Shown here: in pieces, positions 39,073 to 48,729 of the stretch
How positions within the stretch are numbered: the stretch's first letter is position 1
How the letters are laid out: every line of letters starts with the position of its first letter
Assembly: GCF_030062155.1 (NCBI RefSeq)
Contig: NZ_CP118269.1
Location: 2,480,001 to 2,544,000 of the forward strand
Origin: Pantoea sp. Lij88
GTDB taxonomy: Bacteria > Pseudomonadota > Gammaproteobacteria > Enterobacterales > Enterobacteriaceae
Reading direction: 5' to 3'
Length of the DNA stretch: 64,000 nt
Program-made: the position numbers and the translations under genes
Notes under the pieces: generated by a model
Seen by the model: only the letters and a program-made list of their open reading frames with translations
Told to the model about the DNA's origin: nothing
Database searches by the model: none

Positions 39073-39828
39073 TTAACCCATGCTCAGGAGCTGGTTGGCT
39101 TTTTGTTCATTTTCGTCGACGTTGGTGATGACTTTCATCTGCATCTCAAAACGTCGGGCGTTGGCGATCATATCGACCATGGTTTCAACCGGTTTGACGT
39201 TGCTGCCTTCCAGCACGCCAGGCATCACCTGCATGGTGGCATCGGCCTGCAGCGCCGCACCGCGGGTTGCCTGCGTCGACGCAGTAGGACGGAACATGCC
39301 ATCATCACTGCGCTGCAGCTCCTGCCCGGTTGCCCGGACCAGCTTCAGCTTGCCCAGCTGAACCGTGGCGTTCGGTGAATCACCGGCATTCAGCCCGGTG
39401 ATCGAGCCGTCAGCCGCAATGGTGATTTCCGTGCCCTGCGGGATCACAATCGGACCGCCATCGCCCATCACAGGATTGCCCTGAACCGTCAGCGTACCGG
39501 TCGGACTGATTTGCATATTGCCGTTGCGGGTATAGGCTTCGCTGCCGTCAGCGGTACGCACCGCCAGCCAGCCATCCTGCTGCACCGCCACATCGAGCGG
39601 ACGCTCGGTGTAATCCATCGCGCCCTGACTCATATCGGCGCCCGGTGTAGAGGCGGCGACCAGCGTACGGGTCGGCAGCGACCAGCCACTCACCGGCACC
39701 GCGCGCAGCGCATTCAGCTGCGCACGAAAACCAGGTGTAGAGGCGTTGGCGAGGTTGCTGGCGGTAACCGCCTGCTGATCCAGCGTCTGGCTGGCCGCGC
39801 CCATCGCGGTATATATCGCGTGATCCAT
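39073..39828 (-). CDS. flgF: Flagellar proximal rod protein FlgF
   Basis: 251 residues, as in E. coli. One of the proximal rod subunits. Start [20 protein letters not shown] with [14 protein letters not shown], and C-terminal [21 protein letters not shown] typical of the rod/hook family. Twenty base pairs after flgE. Confidence 0.96.
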   Translation of the reverse strand: MDHAIYTAMGAASQTLDQQAVTASNLANASTPGFRAQLNALRAVPVSGWSLPTRTLVAASTPGADMSQGAMDYTERPLDVAVQQDGWLAVRTADGSEAYTRNGNMQISPTGTLTVQGNPVMGDGGPIVIPQGTEITIAADGSITGLNAGDSPNATVQLGKLKLVRATGQELQRSDDGMFRPTASTQATRGAALQADATMQVMPGVLEGSNVKPVETMVDMIANARRFEMQMKVITNVDENEQKANQLLSMG

Positions 39829-39848
39829 ATGGCAATCCTGTTAGCGAA

Positions 39849-41105
39849 TTAACGTAAGTTAACCAGCGTGTTGAGAATCTGGTCCTGAGTTTTGATGGTC
39901 TGCGCGTTCGCCTGATAGTTACGCTGCGCCACGATCATATTCACCAGCTCTTTACTCATGTCGACGTTGGACGATTCCAGTGCGCCGGCGGTCAGTGAAC
40001 CAAAGGTGCCGGTGTTAGCCAGACCGACAGCTGCCTGACCAGATGCGCTTGAAGCCTGCCAGACGTTGTCGCCCTTAGACTGCAGACCTTCCGGGTTAGA
40101 GAAGCTCGCCAGGACAATCTGACCCAGCAGCTGGGTTTTCTGGTTTGAGTAGCTGCCGGTGATGGTGCCGTCATTATTGATTGCGTAGCTGGTCAGATCG
40201 CCAGGTGCATAACCATCCTGCGTCGGGCTGCCAAAGTTGGTGGCGCCGGTGTTCTGCTGCAGGCTGCCCAGCATGCTCAGGTTGATTGGCTGATTGGCTA
40301 CTGCGCCATTGGCGCCGCCCACGTTCAGCGTCAGGCCGACGGTGCCATCAGTCGTGCTGCTGACAACCGCGCCGCTGGCATCCAGCTTAGAAACGCTGGT
40401 CAGCTTACCGCTGGTGTCAAAGGACATACGGAAGTCACCCGCGGAGGTGCCGGTGGTGCCATCGATGGTCCGCACGGTCCAGCTGTTGCTGGTGGTGTCT
40501 TTCGAGAAATACATGTCGAGCGCGTGGTCATTACCCTGCGAGTCGAACACGGTTGCCGTGGTTTTCTTGTTGTAGCTGTCTGCGTTCGCCGTCGAGAAGG
40601 TAGTTACGGTTGGCGTGGTATCCGTTGAGTTCAGGTTGGCAACCAGACCGGCGGTCGTAGTCGCGCGGGCTGGCATCTGCTCGGTAGGGATACGCAGCGC
40701 AACGGGGTTAGCACCGGCCTGGATGGTAGCCGGTGAACCGCTGGCCGGATAGCCGGTCACATTCAGACCCTGGGTGTTGACCAGGTTACGGTTAGCGTCC
40801 AGCGTTAACTGGCCATTACGTGAATAGAAGACGCCGCCGCTGCTGTCGGTCATACGGAAGAAACCGTTACCACTCAGCGCAACATCCAGGCCACGGCTGG
40901 TGGTGGTGGTCGCACCGTCGTTAAAGTTCTGGATTACCGCAGCCACTTTGGTGCCGAGGCCGACGTTAGAACCGGCAAACATATCGGCAAACGCGATGGT
41001 GCTCGATTTAAAGCCCGCAGTTGCGGAGTTAGCAATGTTGTTACCGATGACATCAAGGTTACTTGAAGCAGCACCAAGGCCGCTGACCGCTTGGGAAAAT
41101 GACAT
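39849..41105 (-). CDS. flgE: Flagellar hook protein FlgE
   Basis: 418 residues (E. coli 402). Main hook subunit, exported by the flagellar type III system. N-terminal SFSQAVSGLGAASSNLDVIG and GNNIANSATAGFKSS, C-terminal NVDMSKELVNMIVAQRNYQA. The extra length falls in the variable surface domains. Twenty-six base pairs after flgD. Confidence 0.97.
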   Translation of the reverse strand: MSFSQAVSGLGAASSNLDVIGNNIANSATAGFKSSTIAFADMFAGSNVGLGTKVAAVIQNFNDGATTTTSRGLDVALSGNGFFRMTDSSGGVFYSRNGQLTLDANRNLVNTQGLNVTGYPASGSPATIQAGANPVALRIPTEQMPARATTTAGLVANLNSTDTTPTVTTFSTANADSYNKKTTATVFDSQGNDHALDMYFSKDTTSNSWTVRTIDGTTGTSAGDFRMSFDTSGKLTSVSKLDASGAVVSSTTDGTVGLTLNVGGANGAVANQPINLSMLGSLQQNTGATNFGSPTQDGYAPGDLTSYAINNDGTITGSYSNQKTQLLGQIVLASFSNPEGLQSKGDNVWQASSASGQAAVGLANTGTFGSLTAGALESSNVDMSKELVNMIVAQRNYQANAQTIKTQDQILNTLVNLR

Positions 41106-41131
41106 TTATTTGTTTCCTGTTTACAGGTTAA

Positions 41132-41806
41132 TCAGAGAATCTGACGTACGTCGTCAAGGGTGGCGGAGCCCATGGTGCCGAGATCCAGTTTTGTGGTGTT
41201 GTTCGCAGTACTCACCCCATTGACGTAGGCGTAGTTAAGCGGTTGTGCCACCAGTTGTGTGTTGCCATTGCTTGCGGCAATCGCAACGCTGTATTTACCA
41301 TCCGGCGCGACAGAGCCATCGGTCAGCTTGCCGTCCCACGAGAAGGTGTGCACGCCAGCGCTGAGCGCGCCCAGATCGACGGTGTCGATTACGTTGCCAC
41401 CAGCATCTTTAATCGTGGCGGATGCGCCGGTTGAGGCTGAGGCCAGCTCAACACCAAATGGCGTTGTGGTGCCCTTGCCTACCAGAATCTGTCCGCCATT
41501 GACCATCACGCCATGCCCAATCAGCGTCGAGCTCTGCAGTGACTGGCTGGTGGTGATCTGGCCGGAGATCGATCCCAGCGTGGTATTCAGTTTTTCAATG
41601 CCGCTCAGGGTATTAATCTGTGCCAGCTGTGTGGTGAGCTGGCTGTTATCCATTGGATTAGTGGGATCCTGGTTCTTTAACTGTGTTACCAGCATGGTCA
41701 GGAACTGGTTCTGCAGATCCTGCGCATTGTTGCCGGTGCCACTGGTGTTGGAAGAGCTGAGGACCGTGGGGTCCAGCTTTTCATTAACGCCTACCGCGAT
41801 AGCCAT
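41132..41806 (-). CDS. flgD: Flagellar hook cap / assembly protein FlgD
   Basis: 224 residues (E. coli 231). Caps the growing hook and guides FlgE polymerisation; not kept in the final structure. FLTMLVTQLKNQDPTNPMDN near the N-terminus is the family signature, followed by a tudor/Fn3-like domain (AGVHTFSWDGKLTDGSVAPDG). Twelve base pairs after flgC. Confidence 0.96.
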   Translation of the reverse strand: MAIAVGVNEKLDPTVLSSSNTSGTGNNAQDLQNQFLTMLVTQLKNQDPTNPMDNSQLTTQLAQINTLSGIEKLNTTLGSISGQITTSQSLQSSTLIGHGVMVNGGQILVGKGTTTPFGVELASASTGASATIKDAGGNVIDTVDLGALSAGVHTFSWDGKLTDGSVAPDGKYSVAIAASNGNTQLVAQPLNYAYVNGVSTANNTTKLDLGTMGSATLDDVRQIL

Positions 41807-41818
41807 AAATTTTCTCCG

Positions 41819-42223
41819 TTATTGCCCGAGGGTCAGGGTTTTCATCATCATCGACTTCACGGTGTTGAGCACTTCGACGTTGGCCTGGTAACTGCGTGAC
41901 GCCGACATGGTGTTGACGCTTTCAGAAACCACATCCACGTTCGGCATCTTCACGTAGCCTTTGGCATCTGCCATCGGATTGCCTGGGTCATAGACCAGCT
42001 TCGCTGGCGTGGGGTCATCCACGATTTTTGCCACTTTCACACCGCCGGTCGCTGAGCCTGGTGCCGCATCGGTCTGGAAGACCACCTGCTTGGCCACATA
42101 AGGCTTACCATCGGGCCCGGTGACGCTGTCGGCGTTCGCCAGGTTACTGGCACTGACGTTTAATCGCTGTGATTGCGCGGTCATCGCTGAGCCGGCAATG
42201 TCAAAAATATTCAGCAAGGCCAT
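41819..42223 (-). CDS. flgC: Flagellar proximal rod protein FlgC
   Basis: 134 residues, as in E. coli. Rod subunit. [20 protein letters not shown] and [17 protein letters not shown] at the N-terminus, and [20 protein letters not shown] at the C-terminus. Two base pairs after the flgB stop. Confidence 0.97.
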   Translation of the reverse strand: MALLNIFDIAGSAMTAQSQRLNVSASNLANADSVTGPDGKPYVAKQVVFQTDAAPGSATGGVKVAKIVDDPTPAKLVYDPGNPMADAKGYVKMPNVDVVSESVNTMSASRSYQANVEVLNTVKSMMMKTLTLGQ

Positions 42224-42225
42224 AA

Positions 42226-42639
42226 TTATTGCCCTTGTAACACACTCATCATGCCTTTGATCTGGCTACTGATGAGGGTGAGGTCGGTTTGATATTTCAG
42301 GCTGTTATCCGCGAACTGCGTACGCTCACGGTCCATATCTACGGTGTTGCCGTCGGCAGCCGGCTGGTCAGGTATGCGATAAAGCATATCCATCGATGGC
42401 GCGCCGTTTGTCTGTGCTTCAATGTGACGAGCTGACGTGACTTTTAACGCCATGCTGCTGCCTTCTGCACGGCCATTGGACATCACCCGACTCAGCTCGC
42501 TGGCAAAGTCGATATCCCGGGCCTGATAACCAGGGGTATCGGCGTTGGCAATATTTGACGCCAGGATCTCCTGACGTTGAGCACGCAGGTTGAGGGCCTC
42601 CGTACCAAATTTCAGCGCCGCATCCAGTTTGTCGAGCAT
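42226..42639 (-). CDS. flgB: Flagellar proximal rod protein FlgB
   Basis: 137 residues (E. coli 138). First gene of the flgBCDEFGHIJ operon; a rod subunit near the MS-ring. [20 protein letters not shown] and [19 protein letters not shown] are clear. I start at 42639, preceded by GGAGGAAAC, instead of an in-frame codon 60 bp earlier that would add 20 residues unlike the family. Divergent from flgA across 154 bp, which should hold the FlhDC-dependent promoters. Confidence 0.97.
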   Translation of the reverse strand: MLDKLDAALKFGTEALNLRAQRQEILASNIANADTPGYQARDIDFASELSRVMSNGRAEGSSMALKVTSARHIEAQTNGAPSMDMLYRIPDQPAADGNTVDMDRERTQFADNSLKYQTDLTLISSQIKGMMSVLQGQ

Positions 42640-42793
42640 GTTTCCTCCGCGTATGAGAATTTTGAGTTCGCAGCTTAATTTGAAAAAGCAAGCCGTCATC
42701 GTCTGAATAGCGACCCAAATGACCGCTATTTTGACAATTGAGGATTTTTCTTAACGGTTACACTCGTCGCCATCATCAGTGAGGAAATGCACA
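42640..42793. promoter_or_regulatory. Divergent flgB / flgA promoter region
   Basis: 154 bp between the two start codons. In enterics FlhD4C2 binds here and drives both operons with sigma-70. I cannot place the FlhDC boxes or -10 elements by eye with certainty, so only the region is marked. Confidence 0.6.
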
Positions 42794-43453
42794 ATGCGTC
42801 GATATCTGACCCTGCTGACCAGTCTGCTGGTCGTGATCGCCCTGCCAGCTTCTGCCGGGGATCTCAATGCACAACTGAATCAATTTTTTAAAGCGCGTGA
42901 CGCCCAGCATGCTGAAGGCATGGTCGTGGTGGTACGCACGCCGAAAGAACAGTGGCCAGCCTGTGACGTGCCGCAGTTCACTCTGCCCGGCAACAGCCGG
43001 CTGTGGGGGAATATGAGCGTGGCGGCAAACTGCGGTGAGAACCGCCGTTATATTCAGGTCCAGGTTCAGGTCACCGGTTCTTATCTGGTCGCGAACCGGT
43101 TGCTGAGTCAGGGCAGCAGCGTCAGCGAGAGTGATTTCTCTCTGCAGACCGGCCGCCTTGATACGTTGCCCGCCCGCGCCCTGCTGAATGCGGACTCGGT
43201 CGCCGATGCTGTCGTGCTGCGCGATATCCAGCCAGGACAGCCGATTAATCCGTCTACGCTGCGTCAGCCGTGGCGGGTCAAGGCGGGTCAGAATGTGATG
43301 GTGATTGCCAGCGGCGACGGATTCGACGCCAGTGGTGAGGGCAAGGCGCTGAATAACGCCGCCCGTTCACAGTCGGTCCGGGTCAGGATGGGAAATGGTC
43401 AGGTTGTCAGCGGTAAGGTACGAGAGGATGGGAATATTCTTATAACGCTGTAA
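42794..43453 (+). CDS. flgA: P-ring assembly chaperone FlgA
   Basis: 219 residues, exactly the E. coli length, when started at the ATG at 42794 with GAGGAAA six bases upstream. An upstream in-frame GTG at 42779 overlaps that ribosome binding site and is rejected. Signal peptide to about residue 22 (LPASA). Periplasmic chaperone for FlgI, with a SAF domain (LLSQGSSVSESDFSLQTGRL, LRDIQPGQPINPSTLRQPW). First gene of flgAMN. Confidence 0.94.
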   Translation: MRRYLTLLTSLLVVIALPASAGDLNAQLNQFFKARDAQHAEGMVVVVRTPKEQWPACDVPQFTLPGNSRLWGNMSVAANCGENRRYIQVQVQVTGSYLVANRLLSQGSSVSESDFSLQTGRLDTLPARALLNADSVADAVVLRDIQPGQPINPSTLRQPWRVKAGQNVMVIASGDGFDASGEGKALNNAARSQSVRVRMGNGQVVSGKVREDGNILITL

Positions 43454-43458
43454 AGTGT

Positions 43459-43485
43459 TAAAGAAGCCCGTAGTGCTGCCGATAG
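43459..43485 (+). promoter_or_regulatory. Sigma-28 (FliA) promoter of flgMN
   Basis: TAAAGAAG, 11 bases, then GCCGATAG fits TAAAGTTT-N11-GCCGATAA at 12 of 16 positions, with the -10 element nearly complete. It lies 73 bp before flgM. The same arrangement lets enterics make FlgM from both class 2 and class 3 transcripts. Confidence 0.8.
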
Positions 43486-43557
43486 AAGAATCAACTAAGC
43501 GAAAACGCTATTCTGATTCAGGTGGCAGACTTCCCCTGACCGTACAGGAGCCCGAAC

Positions 43558-43866
43558 ATGAGCATTGACAGAACGCAACCTCTGAAACCCGCCAGCACCG
43601 TACAGAGCCGCGATAGCAGTGAGTCCGGTAACAGCAAAGTGCGCCAGAGCGCCAGCCCGGTAGCAGCCGCTACAACGCCTGCAGCAGCCCAGGTGAGCCT
43701 GAGCAGCGCGCAGTCGCAGCTGATGCAGCCGAGCAGCAAAGATATTAATGTCGAGCGCGTTGAACAACTGAAAACCGCCATTCGTAATGGCGAACTGAAG
43801 ATGGATACCGGCAAAATCGCCGATGCGCTGATTGCCGACACCAAGGCGTATTTAGAGGGTAATTAA
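43558..43866 (+). CDS. flgM: Anti-sigma-28 factor FlgM
   Basis: 102 residues (E. coli 97). Binds FliA and holds back late flagellar genes until the hook is finished and FlgM is exported. [16 protein letters not shown] at the N-terminus and the sigma-binding C-terminal half [31 protein letters not shown] are conserved (key part [18 protein letters not shown]). The middle is Ser/Ala-rich and variable. Five base pairs before flgN. Confidence 0.97.
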   Translation: MSIDRTQPLKPASTVQSRDSSESGNSKVRQSASPVAAATTPAAAQVSLSSAQSQLMQPSSKDINVERVEQLKTAIRNGELKMDTGKIADALIADTKAYLEGN

Positions 43867-43871
43867 TTCCC

Positions 43872-44303
43872 ATGAGTAATTTGCAGACCACATTAGATAA
43901 GATGCAGGACGTGCTGGCGTCGCTGTCAGCCGTGCTGGAAGAAGAGCAGCAGCAACTGGCGGCCGGAAATATTAACAGCAACCTGTTGCAGCGTATCACC
44001 GAAGATAAAAGCGCGCTGCTCAGCACGCTCAACTATCTGGATGAGATGCGCCGCACCGCTGAACAGAGTCAGGCGACATCGGCACCTTATCGTGGGCAGA
44101 ACGACATGGCGCGCCGCTGGGACAGTATCCAGCAGCACTCCCGTCGCCTGCAGGATGCCAATGTTCATAATGGTATGCTGCTGCAGCATCAGATTCGCTA
44201 CACCGAGAATGCGCTTGAAGTGCTGAAGCCGCATCAGACCCAGGCCTTCTATGGCCCGGATGGGATGGGAAAAGGCCAGACGACGTTAAGCCGTAAAGCC
44301 TGA
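43872..44303 (+). CDS. flgN: Flagellar export chaperone FlgN
   Basis: 143 residues (E. coli 138). Cytoplasmic chaperone for the junction proteins FlgK and FlgL, whose genes are in the neighbouring operon. Mostly helical with heptads (LDKMQDVLASLSAVLEEEQQQLA). The C-terminal tail (YGPDGMGKGQTTLSRKA) matches the family's binding region. Its own terminator follows. Confidence 0.95.
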   Translation: MSNLQTTLDKMQDVLASLSAVLEEEQQQLAAGNINSNLLQRITEDKSALLSTLNYLDEMRRTAEQSQATSAPYRGQNDMARRWDSIQQHSRRLQDANVHNGMLLQHQIRYTENALEVLKPHQTQAFYGPDGMGKGQTTLSRKA

Positions 44304-44317
44304 ACCGAAACGTAGCG

Positions 44318-44348
44318 TAAAAAAATCCCGCCTGGTGCGGGATTTTTT
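44318..44348. terminator. Terminator after flgN
   Basis: AAAAATCCCGC (44321-44331) and GCGGGATTTTTT (44337-44348) flank a CTGGT loop. The stem with its T-run is a clear plus-strand terminator; the A-run also allows minus-strand termination. Confidence 0.92.
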
Positions 44349-44609
44349 ATTGGTGCGTTTTTTCCTTCACCATGATTAGCTTTGAAATTGAGCCTGCACA
44401 GGGAATAGGGGCAGATCGGAAAGACGCTAAAGCCAATCCCTGGCCGCTCGGCCCGCGCGATTACGCACCTCATCCCTGAGGTGCGCCCGTTGCCGGGCCA
44501 ACGCTTCGCGTTGTTCAAAAACGCTCCCGGCGTTTTTGTCCATGGCGCGGGACGCTTTCCTCCTCTGCCCCTGATCCCTGCGCGTTGAATTTATTTATTG
44601 CGGCAAGCT
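44349..44609. repeat. Palindrome-rich spacer between flgN and murJ
   Basis: Within 74 bp lie several hairpins: CGCACCTCA/TGAGGTGCG (44464-44485), CGTTG/CAACG (44488-44503, overlapping the next), AACGC/GCGTT (44500-44512) and AAAAACGC/GCGTTTTT (44517-44537). The last could end murJ transcripts on the minus strand. The cluster resembles a repetitive extragenic element, but no copy elsewhere in this window was noticed. Confidence 0.6.
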
Positions 44610-46148
44610 TTACACAGTCGTGCGCCGTGCATAGTCGCGCAGCCGGAAGCCCAGCAGCCCCAGCGCCAGGAAATAAGCCCCGCCGCCTACTGCACAGACC
44701 GCAGCCAGGCGCAGCAGTCGCCACAGCATCGAACCCTGCTCCCAGTCAGGCATCCACTGCAGCATGGCAAACAGTGCGCCAGCCATCACCACCACGGCGA
44801 TCAGCAGGCGGATCAGGAAGCTGCTCCAGCCCGGCTGCGGCATAAAGATCTTTTGCTTACGCAGCTGCCAGTAGAGCAGCGACGCATTCAGACAGGCCGC
44901 CAGACCAATTGACAGTGACAGACCGGCATGTTTCAGCGGGCCAATAAACGCCAGGTTCATTACCTGCGTCATGATCAGCGTGATAATCGCGATTTTCACC
45001 GGCGTTTTGATGTCCTGACGGGAATAGAAGCCCGGTGCCAGCACCTTGACCACAATCAGTCCCATCAGTCCGACGGAGTAGGCGATCAGGGCGCGCTGCG
45101 TCATCAGGGCATCAAACGCCGTGAATTTACCGTACTGGAACAGCGCCACGGTCAGCGGGCCGGAGAGCATGCCCAGAGCAACAGCGCTGGGCAGCGCCAG
45201 CAGGAAACAGAGGCGCAGTCCCCAGTCCATCAGTCGGGAATATTCATCATGATTGCCGCTGGCAAAACTTTTGGCCAGCGACGGCAACAGAATGGTGCCC
45301 AGCGCCACGCCCAGCACGCCGGAGGGGAACTCCATCAGGCGGTCGGCGTAGTACATCCAGGAGACCGAACCTGACACCAGGAACGAGGCGAAGATGGTGT
45401 TGATAATCAGCGAGATCTGGCTGACTGAGACACCCAGAATGGCGGGCCCCATCTGACGCATCACCCGCCAGACGCCCGCATCACGCAGATTCAGGCGCGG
45501 CAGCACCAGCATCCCGAGCTTCTTCAGGTGGGGCAGCTGATAGCCGAGCTGCAGCACGCCGCCCGCGACCACGGCCCAGGCCAGCGCCATGACCGGTGGA
45601 TGGAAGTGCGGCGCGGCAAACAGCGCAAAGCCAATCATGCTGACGTTCAGCAGGGTCGGCGCAAAAGCTGGCACCGAGAAGCGGTTCCAGGTGTTGAGCA
45701 CCGCACCCGCCAGGGACGCCAGCGAAATCAGCATAATGTAGGGGAAGGTCACCCGCAGCAGCGAGCTGGTCAGGGCAAACTTATCAGGACTGTCGGCAAA
45801 GCCGGGGGCCGTAACCATGATGACCCAGGGCGCAGCAATCATCCCCGCCACCGTGACCAGCGCCAGCGCCAGCGTCAGCAGCCCGGAGACGTAAGCCAGG
45901 AACAGTTTCGTCGCCTCTTCGCCCTGCTTGCTTTTATATTCAGCCAGAATCGGCACAAAGGCCTGGGAAAATGCGCCTTCAGCAAAAATACGCCGCAGCA
46001 GATTGGGAAGTTTGAACGCAACAAAGAACGCATCGGTCGCCATTCCGGCGCCAAACACCCGCGCCACGATGGCATCACGGGCAAAGCCCAGTACGCGGGA
46101 AAACAGGGTCATTGAACTGACCGCTGCCAGCGATTTCAACAAATTCAT
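44610..46148 (-). CDS. murJ: Lipid II flippase MurJ
   Basis: 512 residues (E. coli 511). Flips the peptidoglycan precursor lipid II across the inner membrane. About 14 hydrophobic segments of the MOP superfamily. The start [23 protein letters not shown] and [28 protein letters not shown] (key part [20 protein letters not shown]) carry the conserved cavity arginines. Essential, formerly mviN. It lies 121 bp after mviM on the same strand. Confidence 0.98.
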   Translation of the reverse strand: MNLLKSLAAVSSMTLFSRVLGFARDAIVARVFGAGMATDAFFVAFKLPNLLRRIFAEGAFSQAFVPILAEYKSKQGEEATKLFLAYVSGLLTLALALVTVAGMIAAPWVIMVTAPGFADSPDKFALTSSLLRVTFPYIMLISLASLAGAVLNTWNRFSVPAFAPTLLNVSMIGFALFAAPHFHPPVMALAWAVVAGGVLQLGYQLPHLKKLGMLVLPRLNLRDAGVWRVMRQMGPAILGVSVSQISLIINTIFASFLVSGSVSWMYYADRLMEFPSGVLGVALGTILLPSLAKSFASGNHDEYSRLMDWGLRLCFLLALPSAVALGMLSGPLTVALFQYGKFTAFDALMTQRALIAYSVGLMGLIVVKVLAPGFYSRQDIKTPVKIAIITLIMTQVMNLAFIGPLKHAGLSLSIGLAACLNASLLYWQLRKQKIFMPQPGWSSFLIRLLIAVVVMAGALFAMLQWMPDWEQGSMLWRLLRLAAVCAVGGGAYFLALGLLGFRLRDYARRTTV

Positions 46149-46269
46149 AATTGACGGCGCATCCTGAAAAGAATCGGCAAAAAAGGAGAATTAGCGCGGG
46201 CACCTGAGGATGCCCGGCGACAGTCTACTGCCACGGAGGGAAATGACCAGCACGGAGTGTTACAAGGCG

Positions 46270-47190
46270 TTATTCGCGGGTCGCCTCACGCCACAGCTTT
46301 TCCACCACACGCTGCGCCATCAGTGCCTGCTCACCGCTGGTTTCAGGCTTCGTCTGATTTTGTACGCAGTCGATGAAATGACGCGCCGCACCGCTGAAAC
46401 CGCGCTGCGTGAGATGGCTCTGCCAGGCGGGGGGTGGCGTGATCAGCAGGCCGTCGCTACTTTCTTCCTGCCAGTCGCGCATCTCGCTGATGTCGATGCA
46501 TTTACCGTCACACACCGCACTGACCCGCTCGCGCTGACTGCCTGCGCGCCGGTGCATGCTGGTGGTGATCGTTAATCCTTCAACGTTGAAATGGTGCTCG
46601 GCATAGAGCATCTGGCCCTGTTCGTTGGTGTCGATGCGCCCCTGCACCTGGCGAAACGGCTTGCCGCCCAGCCAGAGTGCGGTATCCACCACATGCAGGT
46701 AGTCATCGAGCAGGGTAAAGCGGAGATCCTGTGGCCCGACGCTGTCGCTGCGGTGCTTTTCAATCCGCAGAGAAGCCGCGCCAGCCATCTCCGCCCACAG
46801 CTGCTGATAGCGCGGGGCGAACCGGCGGTTAAACGCCACCATCAGTTTACGCTGGCGTTTTTCCGCCAGCGCTACCAGCGCCTCCGCCTGCTCCAGGGTT
46901 TCAGCCAGCGGCTTATCAACGCAGACATCTTTTCCTGCCAGCAGCAGCGCCCTGACGACGTCATAGTGCGTGGCAGTGCTGCTGTGGACAAAGACCGCGT
47001 CACAGGCAGCAGCCAGATCATTCAGCGAACCAAAACATGGCATGCGATAGCTGTCACAGATCGGGCGGGCTTTGGCCTGGTTCGGAGAAAATGCGCCCAC
47101 CAGCGTCCAGTCTGTTGCGGCCGACAGCACCGGTAGCCAGGCTTTCTGTGCGATACCGCCTAATCCCACCACGCCAATACGTAATGTCAT
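46270..47190 (-). CDS. mviM: Gfo/Idh/MocA-family oxidoreductase MviM
   Basis: 306 residues (E. coli 307). Rossmann NAD(P)-binding start MTLRIGVVGLGGIAQKAWLP, then HSSTATHYDVV and the CVDKPLAE motif of the family. The substrate is unknown. I start at 47190; an in-frame extension to 47373 would add 61 Arg-rich residues that read across yceH. One base separates it from the yceH stop. Confidence 0.94.
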   Translation of the reverse strand: MTLRIGVVGLGGIAQKAWLPVLSAATDWTLVGAFSPNQAKARPICDSYRMPCFGSLNDLAAACDAVFVHSSTATHYDVVRALLLAGKDVCVDKPLAETLEQAEALVALAEKRQRKLMVAFNRRFAPRYQQLWAEMAGAASLRIEKHRSDSVGPQDLRFTLLDDYLHVVDTALWLGGKPFRQVQGRIDTNEQGQMLYAEHHFNVEGLTITTSMHRRAGSQRERVSAVCDGKCIDISEMRDWQEESSDGLLITPPPAWQSHLTQRGFSGAARHFIDCVQNQTKPETSGEQALMAQRVVEKLWREATRE

Positions 47191-47191
47191 C

Positions 47192-47833
47192 TCAGCTCTC
47201 CGGTTGCAGCAGTTGGGTAAGTTGGGCCTTAAGCGCCGCGACCTGCTGCTCCAGTGTGGCGACACGCGCCGCCAGATCGCCCTGCTCTTCCGGCGCGTCG
47301 GTGTCGGCCTGCGGTTGATCACTTTCCTCGCCCAACAGATGCATAAAGCGGCTTTCGCGCTTGCCAGGCTCACGCGCCAGACGGATCACCTGCGCACTGT
47401 CGTCGCGCTGCATCAGGCCTTCCAGCGTCTGCTCGACTTCGCTGACATCACTGAACTCGTGCAGGCGACCGCTGCGGGTGCGTAACTCGCCCGGCGTCTG
47501 CGGGCCGCGCAAGAGGAGCAGAGTCAGGACGGCGACTTCCGCGCTGTTGAGCTTCAGTGTGCCAAAGGCGGAGTTACAGAAACGCTGCTCATATTTCACC
47601 ACCCGCTGCCCGGCGGCACTGCTGGCCGTGATCAGATGCCGTTTTTCCAGCAGGTCGAGCTGATTCTGCACCTCGCTCTCACTCAGCTCCATTACCGGCT
47701 CGCGGTTCGATTTCTGGTTACAGGCCACCACAACACCGTTCAGTGACAGCGGATACTGCTCCGGGGTGGTTACCTGCTTCTCCAGCAGGCAGCCCAGTAC
47801 GCGCAATGCCTGCGCCGATAAAACCATCTTCAT
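47192..47833 (-). CDS. yceH: YceH family DUF480 protein
   Basis: 213 residues (E. coli 215). Two winged-helix-like domains ([39 protein letters not shown]) and a C-terminal coiled coil ([23 protein letters not shown], heptad-like). Function not established. Start at 47833 is supported by GAGGA seven bases upstream. Between rimJ and mviM as in E. coli. Confidence 0.93.
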   Translation of the reverse strand: MKMVLSAQALRVLGCLLEKQVTTPEQYPLSLNGVVVACNQKSNREPVMELSESEVQNQLDLLEKRHLITASSAAGQRVVKYEQRFCNSAFGTLKLNSAEVAVLTLLLLRGPQTPGELRTRSGRLHEFSDVSEVEQTLEGLMQRDDSAQVIRLAREPGKRESRFMHLLGEESDQPQADTDAPEEQGDLAARVATLEQQVAALKAQLTQLLQPES

Positions 47834-47849
47834 GCTCGCATCCTCACAC

Positions 47850-48440
47850 TTATCCACGCCGGTCAGGCGTCCATTCCCGCAGGGTTAACGCTGTCAGCAC
47901 GTGATCCTGCCAGCGTCCGTCAATGAGCAGATAATCTTTTGCGTATCCCTCTTTCTCAAAACCGAGTCGCGCCAGCAGATCGCCGCTGCGCTGGTTGTGC
48001 GGCATGTAGTTCGCCATGATGCGGTGAATGTGCTGCTGGCGCTGCATATAGCGGATAGCCGCCTGCAGCGCTTCGAACATCAGACCCTGTCCCTGCCACT
48101 TTTCACCCAGTGAATAACCGAGATAGCAGGCGTGAAACGATCCGCGCAGCACGTTGCTGAAGTTCGCCACGCCCCGCACTTCGGTTTCATCGCTGTCCAT
48201 GAGAACAAAATAGAAGGCCGTTCCCTGCTTATGCATGTCGGAAATCAGCCCGAGCCGTGCCTGCCAGCCCGACGGGTAGCAGTGGCTGTCATCGCGCACC
48301 GGCTCCCAGGGTTTTAAAAACAGGCGGTTTTCCGAATAGTAATCTGCCATTCGCCAGGCATCACGTTCGTGAACCAGACGGACCACCAGACGATCGGTGG
48401 TTAATCGCACCCTGGGCGCGGCAGAACGATAGCCAAACAT
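47850..48440 (-). CDS. rimJ: Ribosomal protein uS5 alanine N-acetyltransferase RimJ
   Basis: 196 residues (E. coli 194). GNAT-fold enzyme that acetylates the N-terminal alanine of S5. [20 protein letters not shown], the acetyl-CoA site [20 protein letters not shown] and [22 protein letters not shown] are conserved. Start at 48440 with AGGAGTCAGG just upstream. A longer reading frame upstream is not family-like. 16 bp before yceH. Confidence 0.96.
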   Translation of the reverse strand: MFGYRSAAPRVRLTTDRLVVRLVHERDAWRMADYYSENRLFLKPWEPVRDDSHCYPSGWQARLGLISDMHKQGTAFYFVLMDSDETEVRGVANFSNVLRGSFHACYLGYSLGEKWQGQGLMFEALQAAIRYMQRQQHIHRIMANYMPHNQRSGDLLARLGFEKEGYAKDYLLIDGRWQDHVLTALTLREWTPDRRG

Positions 48441-48729
48441 CCTGACTCCTGAAATCAATGGCTGATAGAGATGAGCCGTCATTACCCGGCTTTCACTATA
48501 ACCGCCGCCTGGGCTGCGGTAAAACGTTACAGCGGTTTCACCATAAACAGGTTGATTTTGCTCTGTTATCCCAGCGGTCAACAATTGGTGCTGGCGGCGG
48601 TTTCAGTCATGCGCGGGCCAGCCCGGTTTGCCCTGTGGGGGAATCTCTTCCATACTTTTTACGCGCCCGAAAACAGGATGAATTGATTCATTCTGTTAAA
48701 CAGTCAACCTCTGAACACGGGAGATCAGG

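Noticed and set aside
45528..46115. 195-codon plus-strand frame inside murJ
   Set aside because: Antisense shadow, extremely rich in Gln, Arg and His and without hydrophobic core.
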